The notes under the pieces: generated by a model
The model's database searches: none
Seen by the model: only the letters and a program-made list of their open reading frames with translations
What the model was told of the DNA's origin: nothing
Source of the DNA: Phytoseiulus persimilis
Lineage: Eukaryota > Arthropoda > Arachnida > Mesostigmata > Phytoseiidae
DNA: 64,000 nt
Assembly: GCA_037576195.1 (NCBI GenBank)
Contig: CM075101.1
Span: forward strand, 5,518,001 to 5,582,000
Reading direction: 5' to 3'
Part shown: positions 21,726-33,600 of the stretch, piece by piece
Numbering within the stretch: the stretch's first letter is position 1
Layout of the letters: every line of letters starts with the position of its first letter
Translations under genes and position numbers: made by a program

Positions 21726-24700
21726 TAGTCATGGATTTCCGATGGAACCTATGACTCTTCCCCCTTGCTCTCGGTGATCATAACTGGGAAAATTAGTTTT
21801 CCTATCAAAAAAAGAGGGAGCATACACTGTTATCGAACTTTGGGGGACTCCTTGGCCGTGACAGAATCGATGAAGGAGAGTCTCCGGTTGGAGGGAGTTC
21901 GCGTAGATGCGTGGAGAATTTAGTCCTCTAGCTTGCATCAAAGAATGCCAATTTTTTCCAAACTTCCCCAAAAAAGTGCCCGTGAAACGTCCCAAGTGAA
22001 CCGATCAAGTTTTTATTGATTTCATTGGATGCGGCGAAGGGCCACCACATTCGCTGAAGAAATGGTGAGGTCGGTCCAGAGCTCGGAAATGACGACCGAT
22101 CGCATCAGCATCACGGAAATCACTGATCCGCTGACCAGATGTCGTCCTCGGTGCAATTCCTCCCGTATCTCGTTACAAAAGCCCAATTCGGAAAATTTCC
22201 CGATATCGGAGAGTTCTTGGATTTGTTTTGAAGCACCCGACTAAGCAGTTGTCGGCTCGACTCGGCCATCACTTTTTCTGCCCGAAAATCGAGCTCATTC
22301 ATTTTTTTTTCCAGGACGGAAGAGTTGAAGAGCCGTTAAAGTTCCACCGGGTTATGGCACGACTGAAAGAAGGAAGGGTACGAAAATTCCTGACCTACGT
22401 AACACCCATATACAGAGTAACTAGCTAGAGACACCGCTGAAACTCCGTATTTTCCAGGGAAGAATTTGCCGTATCTCCACGACGGAGTGAACCGCAAAAC
22501 GATCTGTTTCGTCCTCTCCCAGGAATCAGGGTTGGCCTCTGCCATAATCGCAAAAGTCGTATCGTCGTGTGGGAAGGAGGATGCGGGCTCTGAATGAAAC
22601 TAGAATGCTGGAATTCACAGTGTTGACTCCGGTGATGCTCGCAGGAACGCGGTGGTGAGAAAGAGAGATCTTCCGCATTGATTTCGGTTTCATCCGGAGA
22701 AGATGCGAGCACACGAATCTCATCAAACTCGCCGAATGGAAGGAGTCTCTTCGCAGCGACTGGATCGGCAATGACACGTAGCACTGAGAGAATAGACGCT
22801 AGGGTATACTGTTGAATGCTGGCACGATATTCGAGTAGCCTGCGGTGCATCGAGGAACATCTGAGGCACACGAATTCACTACGCAACTACCTCCTGAGCT
22901 ACAGAACTTAACGTCAATTGATTTTGGGCTCCAGGGCGAGATGCCAGAGTGACCACATCAAGCTATCAAGCAAGCGTTGTCGCAGCCATGGAAGATACTT
23001 TCGAATCATTATGTAGGTTCTTCTCTCATCATGAACCGACTTCCGTATTGGATTCGCCGGTGCGTAGTTTCGACATCACACACAGTTTCGAGGCATTGGC
23101 GGAACCTGGCCATCCACTCCTCCTCAGATTCCAGGAGCCATAGATCTTTTCGGAAGAAATTCGTGAGGGCAGGAGGCAGGTGCTCGCGTGCCCGCTAGAT
23201 TGCAGGAGATGCCTGCTCGCCTCATGCAGCGCTAGTGAGAATCACTAGTAGCATCGTCCTCTTTTGATCGTCTGTAAGAGCCCGGGAATACACGAGGTGA
23301 GCCCTTGTATCTGACGAAACTTCTCCCCATGAATCGAGCGACATTCCATTTTCGTCCATGTTGTCTACCCTACTCGGCTGATTCAGGCTATCTTACAAGC
23401 CCTCTTCCGCCAGACGGCACTCTCATGATCTGAAATGATCGCGTATCTAACTCTCGGTCACGGAAGCTTGTCCTTTCGACACCTGCTCCGGAATTCGCAG
23501 GACGATGTCTTCGTGGCTCTCCAGGAAAAGTTCACGTCTTCTTCCAAACTTCTCTCCAGAACTGGTGTCGACAAGTCCATGATTCCCGACACTTTTGTGG
23601 GATTTGTAGCTCGCTCAAGAGCCCCCGGGAAACGGGGAAACCAATCGCCTCCCCGGAGATATCTGTTCCTAATTCTACGAGAATCTGTTCGAGGCCTCGC
23701 CACCGTTTCTCGGGTTTATCGTCCTGGGTGTTCACTATCAACAGGGGATAAAATAGTCGAGATAAACTAAGCGCATTGCTTTGAAATCGGACTCGTCACC
23801 ATACGCTTTGCTGAGAAGAAAAAAACGTTTCCATAGTACGATAAGTACTCGCGCGCGTGTTCCAAAACAAATGATTCGGTTTTTTCGCTCAAGAAAGCTC
23901 TCGGCCGGACAGACCGATGTCCACCCTCGACGGAACATCCAAATATCCGAGGAACTACCAGTGGCGAAGCGAGTTCAACCTTACCTTAAGCTCAGCATTG
24001 AGCAACGTGAATTCACTCAAATATGAAGGCGACCCATACCGCAAAGCACTGAAAGCATTGAATATCATTTCAACTTCGACGAATTGTGCTGTCAGGAAGG
24101 TCGGACGCTTCTTGGCAGGTGTCATATGCTATAGATACGAAATGATTTCTCAAAGAGAGATCTTCACGTAGTCGCGTATCAGTTACGTCGTTGCGATTCA
24201 CTGAGTCAGAAGGATTTCTTTCCTGAATGATAGCGTCTGCCCGCGCTCGTCCTCCTTTTCCGAGTTTTCAGCCTCTTCTCAACTCCGTATTTCTGCTGCC
24301 TGCGCGGTCCCTAGCCGGACATCTCATATCGGTGGCATGGGGATGACGTATCGATATCCATGCTTTCATTCGACAACTCGGAAAATATCACATCTCCTGA
24401 CACAACATTTCCTCAAGTGCTTTCTCGGCTCAAGATTTTTCCTCCAAGTTCGATCCCGCCGATTCTTCGCTTCGCTCGATTCATCAACCGCTCGCTGAAC
24501 TGATTCTTCAATCAGCTCCAAGCTATGGTCTGTGACTCATAGTGCTGATGTGCATGTCATTGGACACTGACTTCACGAGTTGCACAGCGAGCATGTAGGC
24601 CACGCAGTTGATTTCTTTCGTGCTTACTAGGAATGGAATCGCAATCCAGGGCCTCGAAATATTCGGCAGCCTCCTGGTCCTGATGTCTGCTCCTGGTACT

Positions 24701-24824
24701 CTATCGCATCATGCAAATGGAACCTGAGGCCCAGTAATCCTGAGAATGTCTCGCCATCAGAATCATCGAAAAGGAACGTATCACGAGGAAAGGAAAAGAT
24801 GCGACTTGAAAACACAGAGCGTTG

Positions 24825-24830
24825 TTTATT
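24825..24830 (-). terminator. Candidate distal poly(A) signal for couch potato
   Basis: AATAAA on the minus strand, in a stretch that is T-rich on the plus strand (A-rich on the minus) between 24.82 and 25.03 kb. It lies downstream of the last recognised couch potato exon by about 5.8 kb. Linking it to that gene is only a guess, because the terminal exon was not found. Confidence 0.2.
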
Positions 24831-27800
24831 TAATAATGTATAGATATATTTTTGTATATTTGTCCTCATCTTGTCATCTTTTTTTTTCGATTTTTGTCAA
24901 TATTTCTTCGATCATCCCCTCGACGATGATGTATCATTCCAGTTCTTGATGTTCTTGATGTCTTATTACTGTTTTGTTGATGTTGTATTCTGTTTGTTTG
25001 TTTATACTGCTTGTTATTGTTGTTGATGTCATCTCAGAGATATTTGGTCCACGGGCGCGCCCTCAGGCGCTCATTTCTCTTCACATTATTGTTATCATGA
25101 TCTTCATCACCTACAACGGGCAGTCCGCACAGCTTTCGAACATGTGGGCCGGAATGATCGGATCGAGTCGGTTTGTGAGAAGAAGGGACTTGCCGGTAGT
25201 CCATCCTTCCTCGCTCGAGAATCACTCCGACCGTGAACAAAGAACGAGCTTGCAGTTCGAAAATTCAGACAATCTCTGAACCTTTCGTCTCCTCAATTAC
25301 AATATTCATTAGAGTAATCGTCGTCATCCATGTCACCACCATATGGATTGTGGCTGACCAGATGAGTTCTTGGTCGTCAACGTTGTCTGCTACAATGAAC
25401 CTACGGTAATTCCGCTGAGAATCATCTTCAGCAAAGTGATGATCGCGATCTCATCATCATCATCATTATTATTCGATAGTTCTCCAGAGGTCAAGTCACA
25501 CACTACGGGCTACTCATGATATGCCACCATGTCAAGTGGCCGAACGGCCGAACTCGAGAAAAGTTCAGAGGGCCTCACAGCGAATCTTGAGAACTCTGTC
25601 CGCTTGAGAAAAAGTGGGGCTCATGCGCGCACTCACATCCACGCACGCAGGCACGCACCGATACGCAATCACGCGGTCAGACACGCATCGACTCCCCACA
25701 GTGTGGGGTGGGGGAGAAGACTACTTTTCTCCGATAGTGAACTGATTTCGTTGAACCCCGGCCATAGATCGATTGCTGGCCGAGCCCTTGGAGAAGATTT
25801 TCGAGAAAATCTCGGAACTTTAGCATGAACTTCAAAGCAGGAAGAAAACAGAAATTAAACGGTCGTGATTTCCTGATGGCTCCACAGATCCAGATAGAGA
25901 ACACGGACCATGAACGAATAAATCACGAGGCTGCAGCCGATGACCCACGGCAGTTTCTTGGTTGTTTGCTAGAGCTATCAATCGTGATACCCGGAGGCAG
26001 AACTCTTCCAGAGGCAGAGTTCCATAACCCTGATGACTTTGGTTACATACTTATTGCTCCCGGTCTCTAGCTCTCGCGTCCCCTCGTCGTCATTTTGTTT
26101 TCAATCATCATCTTTGTTTGTATGTTGTCTGTGTGCGCTATAAGAAATCTCTGCCGCCGTTAAGGTTGACGCCTTCAGCACCTTGAATTTCGCGCATTTT
26201 TTAGCGGATTGAAATTGAGAAGATTTTTCCATCCATTGATCTGCCGTTCCTCTCGTACGAGTTTGAACTTTTCATCGTGCTCTAATGTCGTTTACGTCTC
26301 AAGGGCACATTTCGAGAGTTGATCTCCGCCCGAGTCGGCGATGTCGAGCCACCGCCGTCTCGGATGAGCGCGCATCGCACAAGCTCTACGAGGCCTCGTG
26401 CTGGGTCTAGCGCCGAATGAAGTCAGAATGTTGTCGTATTTTCAATTGTTCATGTTGTTGGTTTTACATTGGTGCTGCAGTTGTTGGTGAAGACGTTCTA
26501 TCTAACGAGTCCAGAGATCCCGCTGCGATTTCCGCTCTGTACAACGTTCCTACAACATGTCCGTCGGTTGTTCCGATGATCGATTAATCAATCGATCTCT
26601 TTCTATATCAAGCTACAAGTGTCGCCGCAGCTCAGTCGCTTATTGAGTACCTGCGTTCCAACGGGCTGATATCGCTGGTTAGTCAATAGATGAAGGGCGA
26701 AGCATATGCACACCGAACTTTGACCGTGAACCACGTGAGAAAGGCCGCTTCCCGAGCTTTGGCTTCATTATCTGAATTCGAATAACGGCGTGCAAAGAAC
26801 GAGACGAACAAGATGAACGATCGAGACTGCCATGAATGTAATCTGACAGGAGCCGAGCACGTGAAACTCGACGTGCGCAATGAATAATTTTCTGGTAGTC
26901 AATTGTTGCACGAAGATTTCGACCGGGAATCAGATGCTTGTTGCAGCATATGTACTGCGCTGGGTGTCGACTGAACGGAAGAGAATGATTCGTGCCCGCA
27001 TGTATGCGTTTCCGGGCTTGGGATCTGAGCGCACGCGTCGCGTTCTCACGTACTGGAATGCTGTAGTTGTCAATGTCGTCTACGTTTCGGTTCTTGCATC
27101 TCTGGCTCCGTAGAAAAACCCACCCGATTCCCTACTTGAACTGAGAGGTTGAGCACAAAAATCGATCCGCTAAAGAAATTTCGAGAGTCTGCGCCGTGCT
27201 CCTTGTTCCTCCGTTCCCGCGATTCCGCCCGCTGCGCTCGCCGATTCGTCGTCTACGATAGGTTCCAATATGATTATGTCTCAAACGGGCAGCGCTAGGT
27301 CGCAAACGACCCCGCTCAACGAAGTCATCATTGTATACGGATTCACTTGTCAGTGTCCGGGAACCTTACCGGAAAAGGATCCGATCGATATGGTACAATA
27401 AATAATTGTGATGCTAGATACTGGTCATCTTATAATAAATAATACTAGGCTGTAGATGTTGAATTGATTATGCGGCCGTCGTAGTAATACTAATGGTGGG
27501 AAAATGATATCAATCTCGTCAGTAATGTCGCTGGTGTAGATCGTCGGGAGATCCGTTTCAAGCTGATGAGTCTCCGATTGGTAATCGACCCTGGGACTTG
27601 ACTGAGTGGACATACCGTCACTAGTCCGTACTGTCACGACCGGATTCCCAGACGCTACGTTTCGGCTATCGTTCCCGTGCTTAAAAATCATATCACAGAG
27701 TCGGCGATATTTCTGAACGGGTCATCGTAGTTTGTTGCATCAAAAGCTTGCATCAAGGGTTACTCACTTGAAGGTTGCCGCGCCAGCAGAGAAATACACT

Positions 27801-30586
27801 GCTGGAAAGGCGGAACCCAACCCGAGAGATCTTCGACTCGAATCGTAACTATCATCGTACTCACCTTCGTACATCGAATCATAGTCATCTCAACCGTTGA
27901 AGTCTTCGCCTGACGGTTTTGATATCCGACGGTGGATATCCAGGGCTCCCGCCACTTTTTATCACACTCGGAACTCATCTCTGCTCCCATCCCTTTCGGA
28001 TCTTTTTGGAGAAGGAGAGAACGATTCCGTGTCGAGGGCAATCACCAGCGGAGACGACCAAATTGGTGGCCATGTTTCGGCGGTGGGGGAGACTCCTGAG
28101 CTGAGACCAAGCCGCCGAGATCCTTCCGGAGACTCACTCAAGAAAACAGGCACGAGAAATCTCCAGTCGAATAGATGTTTGCTCCACTGGTATCAAGGCG
28201 CTCACCGAATCTTTCGAAGCCAAATTCGAGAAACTCAGCGTTGGATAACCTCGTCTACGGTCGTGACTTCAAAGTTATCGTCATAATCCATATCATCGAT
28301 TTTCAAGGTGGATTTGCTGATAACGTCACCTACAGTGACAACTGTCGAACGTCGATGGTCGATAAGATGATGAGATCCGAACTCGTATCTACATGTGTCA
28401 GCGAGAAAAAATTGGGGAGTCAGCGACGAGGTTTCTTCCGAGGAGATCTCAACGAGCTTTCACAGGTTTCGGAGTCAACCATCGGACCGGGCCCGAGATT
28501 CAATCAAGGGGTTTTGTTCAAAGAGATGAACACTCACCTTCTGGCCCGCAGGATCATTACGGAGGAACGTGCCGATCGAACACGGCCTGCACGAGGCGCA
28601 ACCTCTTATCATTTCCTCCCATTGTTTACTCTCTATGTTATTGCCAACAAGAATGATGTATCATTGAAACATGTCGATGAAGAATTTCCGTCCATACAAC
28701 CAGCCTTTGTTTTCTTAGGAGTGCTATAATCGCTACTACAACGCTGCCTGCACGGGCGCCGAGCATTGGTCGAATGTACATACATATTTATATATTTGAC
28801 AGAGTCTGTGTGTCAGTGTGAGTGGATGTATGCATGTGTCATGTATGTAAGCATATATATATTTATGTATGACATTTCCACTTTCCGACACCTCATTCTT
28901 CCCGTCCGGTGGAGCATATATTATGAATACTGTAAAATCGCGGAATCGTACCGCGTCCGGAGCTTGCGACGCAGCTCGGTGCCAGCAAGCGTTGTGGGTT
29001 CACTTTCGTGGATTGGTCAATAGCTTGAAAGATACCGGATGATTCGATTGATAAGAACGATGAGCCGACCGACCTGACGACGAACCGCCTTTTCAGCCTA
29101 TCGGAGCCTCCAATCGCAGGGTTCGGGAAACGAGCCCAGCGTGCTCCCTCTGGCCGGTCGCACATCGATGCCGAAGCTTTCCGAAGAAACTTTACGATTT
29201 TCGTGAAGGAATTCGGAGACGAGCATTCAACGCTAGGGCGACTGATCACGAACGATGCTCATACATATCTCAGTAATAATAGGTCTTGAAGACAATAGCA
29301 AATGTAACTTCGGTCGTCGTATGCGTCGTTCATTGGTCCATAACCGGCGGTGGCGGTGCTCGACGAGTCGACGCGGCCCCACCTTGACCACAATTCAAAA
29401 CTGTGAAAGTCAATCGTCAATAACCTGCCGCACAACAACGAGCTTATCGACTCGCGCTCGAGCACCGAAACCGCGTGTCTGTCTCTTTCTTGTCTGCTCG
29501 CTGACCGCCTGTCTTAGGCTCATTGCGATAGTAATGTTGCTTGCGTTTGAAGGCGTACTCTTTGAATTTTCGATTCGTTCATCCATTGGAATCAAGTGTT
29601 AGATAGGTTGAATATTTGATTGTTCCAAATACTGGTTGGTCGATTGGTTGATTGTTTGATTGGTTCCCTCTCCAGCGCTTAACACAATAATAGTCATAAT
29701 CTGTTCCTCTACGCCTAACGGGGTTACAAACTCTGCCGTTGTAGAATATCATTGTAGTTCTGTGTTGCTAGTCGTCAACAGCCGCTCGAGGCTCATTGGG
29801 TTTGAATCGGGTTCACATGACCGCTTTGTCTGTTTTCTTCAATTGTCTTATATGATGCAACAACGTCTGACTGTAAGTTTAGCTCCTTTCCTGTCACCAA
29901 AATGCTCCAGTCCGATAATGCTCGAGGTGCCCGCAGTCCACACCGGATTTCATCTGGCGTCAACTCGTTCGAACTCTTTCGAGGCTAAGTTCAGAAAGAT
30001 TTATATTCTCGCGAAGCAGTTTTTCCCGACAAGCATGACACCCGGTGAGGGCCCCAGGACGCGGGTTTGCGAACGATTCTTAACTCGGAAGCTCAAAGCC
30101 GATTCGAATGGGAAGCATGTCGTTCTCACGGGCAGAAGTTTTGATCGGGTAAAATTCAGTGTTTCCTCTTTCTTGCCAAGTGTGCTTTTAAGAACCAGAT
30201 GATCTTCGGTGTGGAAAGCGTAGAGCCAGTGAATTCAGTTGGGTACTTGGCCCGTCAAACAGGGCACGTTGTATTGGACATACACACACTCGTATGATTG
30301 GTAGAATCTATGGGTCGCAGATACAACGTTCGTTTGTGCAGGCGATTACCTAACGAATCTATTCGGGACATCGTCTTGTTGCACACCGGACAGCGAAGTT
30401 ATATTCGGCGAGAGGGAGGTTACAGCAGGGTTGGATCCTGCGGCTGCCTGCATCAAAAATAGCTCTTAGTTGGAGTAAGCGATCCACGGGGAGAAACAAT
30501 AAGACGGAGTGCCGGAGGTGCCGCTGACCCACTCCCGATCTGCTAAGTCGGCTTGGCCGCGGGAATTGAAGGGTTTATCTACACAC
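24831..30586 (-). other. Probable 3' part of couch potato: terminal intron and 3' UTR, not resolved
   Basis: The last recognised exon ends at 30587 with a GTGTGT donor in phase 0, so at least one more exon or an intron-retained end must follow here. The DNA holds low-complexity TCATCATCATCATTATTATT (25451-25475), an ACGC-rich stretch (about 25.62-25.69 kb) and TA-rich sequence near 28.83-28.87 kb. A short minus frame ending at a GTGAGT donor (27768) has an acceptor-like TTTCCAG at about 27803-27797. That would make a 30-base exon, but nothing confirms it. Confidence 0.3.
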
Positions 30587-30678
30587 CTGAGCCTGGAGGC
30601 AAGCGAATCGCACGAGTTGAGCCTGATAGTTTTCCATGGCGGCAGCAGCTAGTAATGCGGCCTGTTGTTGACTGGATG
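30587..30678 (-). CDS. cpo: couch potato exon 7 (Gln/Ala-rich, MENYQAQL)
   Basis: Acceptor CTCTCAACAG, donor GTGTGT. A split Ala codon is followed by [18 protein letters not shown] and then [12 protein letters not shown]. The frame and phase match exon 6. If the intron is retained, only VCR is added before a TAA stop. Confidence 0.85.
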
Positions 30679-33600
30679 CTGTTGAGAGAGATACACTCCC
30701 GTTAGATAGAGTGTGTCGGTTGCTAGCTGAATACGTTTGCTTGACAGTGTTTCGTCACGGAATGGGTTACTCTCTCCCGAAAAACTTTCAACCCGGCGAA
30801 CAACGGGTGTTATCCTCATGTGCGAGTCACCATGACACGGTATTTGGATGGGAGACCATACGACCCTCCAGCTAACCCCTATACAGTCGGTCGGAGGCTT
30901 GTTCTGCAAAGACTCTCTCGGAACGCCGTTGTTTTCGCTTTATTATCGATGATGATTGTTGTTAGTTTGTGCTTTCGTCAATGTGGGTGTTCCTGCATCT
31001 ATCAGCGCGAAACCCGTTTCGTTCCCAGCTGACTCGCGGAATAGAGTTCAAACGACAGCTCAGAGTTCTAGTTATCTAGTGGAGCGCTGATAACGAGTGT
31101 TGTTGTGGAGCGTTCCTGGGTATCCGCTGACTCGCGGCGAGCTCAGTCGACGAGGTGTTATCGGAGCGATCTGCGGGGCATAAGCTGAGTTTGAAGAAAG
31201 TCCCCACGGCCAGACGCAGGACAGCGTTCGACCTGACCATCCGATTACCGATGACCAAAGTCATGAGCGCATCCATGCCGTCGGGACTGAATCAAGAACT
31301 GTGAGACAGGACGGTTTTTCGAGGAATCCGTCGACGACATCGAGATTCCGGGAGCCTGGGGGAGACTCCGCTCGACGATAGGGAGCCGGTTTGGAAGCCA
31401 ACCAGCCATTTCCGTTTTCCATTTGCGACCACCCATGAATCTCAAATGTCAATCGCATACGAATCGTAAACACATCGTGGTCGTGCGCGGCTCCATTAAG
31501 TTCGCACAAACTCGGTTTCAACTCTGACGCTTCATTTTCGGTATTCGATGGAGTCGTGAAGGTTCAGTCTATGGAGGATCGACTGAAGCTCCGCCAAGGC
31601 GCGAGTTCCCCACAGATTTGCAACGCCGATGGGAGTCATCTCACGGACACATAATGACGCCAGTCAACAACGATCCCGATTCGGCGGAAAGTAGCGACGA
31701 AGGACTCTTCATTGCATGGATAAGATACCCGCGCTGACCGAGCAAGAAATCAGTTTTCACCGAGCGTAGAGTGAACTGAACAGCTGCTCACCAGAGTTGA
31801 TCTTGCTCGAATCGTGTTGCCCTGGCCAGAAGTTGTTACCGGGATTTCCGGACATGGAGCTGAGATTAGTCGCGGTGCTTGTAGCTGGAGCCTGTGAAAC
31901 AGAAGCAGTCGGCTGAGTACTCGCCTGGGCCGTGCTAGCCGGGTAGTAGAAATGGTGCGGCTGAAACAAGACAATACAGCATGTTGACGGCCAGCGATAC
32001 GTGCGAACGTGAAAGCATTTGAAGGTTGGAGTTTGCACCGTTGACGATCTCTGTGTCTTCCCCTCGGTCGCTCGGTGCCCGACGTTCATCCCCGCTGTTC
32101 TATCTCTATTTTTTTCATCATTCCTCAGGCCGCGCAGGATCGGGCCAAGAAAAAGGAACTATTCCAAAGTTGAAATTGGAGTTGTGAACGATTGAGAGGC
32201 AACGAGATGAGAAAGTAGGCAAACTCAAAACTCGTTCCGCGACCGCTCGCCTTCCCTGGTGGATTCCTCCCAATGGTGAGGCTGTTCGACCGAGAGAGGA
32301 GTCCATGAATAGAGGAACGAGCTAGGTTGAAAGCGTGTATGTTTGGCATGGACCTGCGGCTGAAGCTGCGTTGACGAAATTTGCAGATGCGGCAAAACTC
32401 TAGCCATGCTCGCACATTTGGGGAAAGCTCGTTCGTTCTACCATCGTGCGTTAGAATCGAAGGATTTGAAGGTGGCAGTCGGGAGAGAATCCCCGATAAA
32501 ACAGAGCGGGAGCTGAACTGCGGGAGCCACCGAAGAGGCGCTCGACATGGATTCTCCGAGAAGGCATTAACTTTGGCGGCGGGGGAAAAGCCTCGAGAGC
32601 TGACGATAAGGGAAGCGTAAACATGTGCGACGACGGAATCAATCGATCGAGGGAGGGAAGAGCTTCACGAAGTTTAGTTGGGCCAGAGGATTTCAGAACT
32701 TCTCTGTAACGTCTGAGATGGATTCCGTACGACCGGAGGAAGATGGAGATCGAGGGCGATGCGAAAACTCAAAAATACAACAAGCGAGTGGAGGAACAAA
32801 CGGAAAAATCATGATATCCGAGAGCCTCGTAGCCTTCATGTACTCACCGGCAGCTGAGCATGGAGAGCCGGATGCATAAGAGCCGCGGAGTGCAGACCCG
32901 AAGTGATCGGGACCTCAGCATACGATAACGGGTGTGGCCACTCAGATGGTAATAGTGCAGCTCCAATTTCTGAAAAGCGCTTCGTAAGGAAAGCTGCGAA
33001 TGATTGTAGCGGTGCAGCGGACACAAAGTGGTCTCTTTCCTTCCGGGGGTTTCAGATGGGAAATCGCTCGAAAAATCTCAAAGTTTCCACCCTCGCGTGC
33101 GAAGTAACGACATCAACGACAACATGAACATCGACATCAACAGCAGCATCAACATCTTCATGATCATGTACAACAACAACAACAACAAAACCCACCGGTG
33201 TAGGGTGGTCAGAAAAAAAGAGAAAAACAGGTGCTAGGATTTTATGTGCAGGTGCCCGGTCAGCTGGCTCTTCAACAGCTTTGCGCGGTTGCGATTGGAG
33301 TGTTGCGGAGTTCCCGTGTGGCTTATTTCAAGTGGTGGTCGAACTGCTACTGATCCTAAGACGCTACGACTTTTAACGCTACTCAGGAAGGATTTCACGG
33401 TCTGAACTGCGAGCTTCTTTTCGAAACGAGATCGAAGACTTGGAGCCAGCTGACCGCTACGCCACGAGCCACGACTCCGACCGGCTCCTCGATGATGCAA
33501 CCAGTGGCTCGAATGAGAAAGGAGAAGTTTCCGCGGAAATTGCGAAATTTTAAAAAATTATCCAATTGACTCATTTAGGTTACATTAGCCATTCTGAAGG

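Larger units (their letters stand above)
17146..24824. other. Intergenic, few structured elements
   Basis: No gene was recognised. It contains the hairpin cluster at 21375-21418 and an 18-G run at 21708-21725. Coding-like fragments without identity occur near 19.3-20.2 kb (minus) and 22.3-22.9 kb (both strands). Plausible splice-site look-alikes (for example a long T run plus CAG at 22306-22316, plus strand) do not lead to a recognisable protein. Confidence 0.35.

Noticed and set aside
22306-22600. Possible plus-strand exons after a long T run plus CAG near 22316
   Set aside because: Frames on both strands look equally coding-like and no known protein or consistent exon phase could be assembled.
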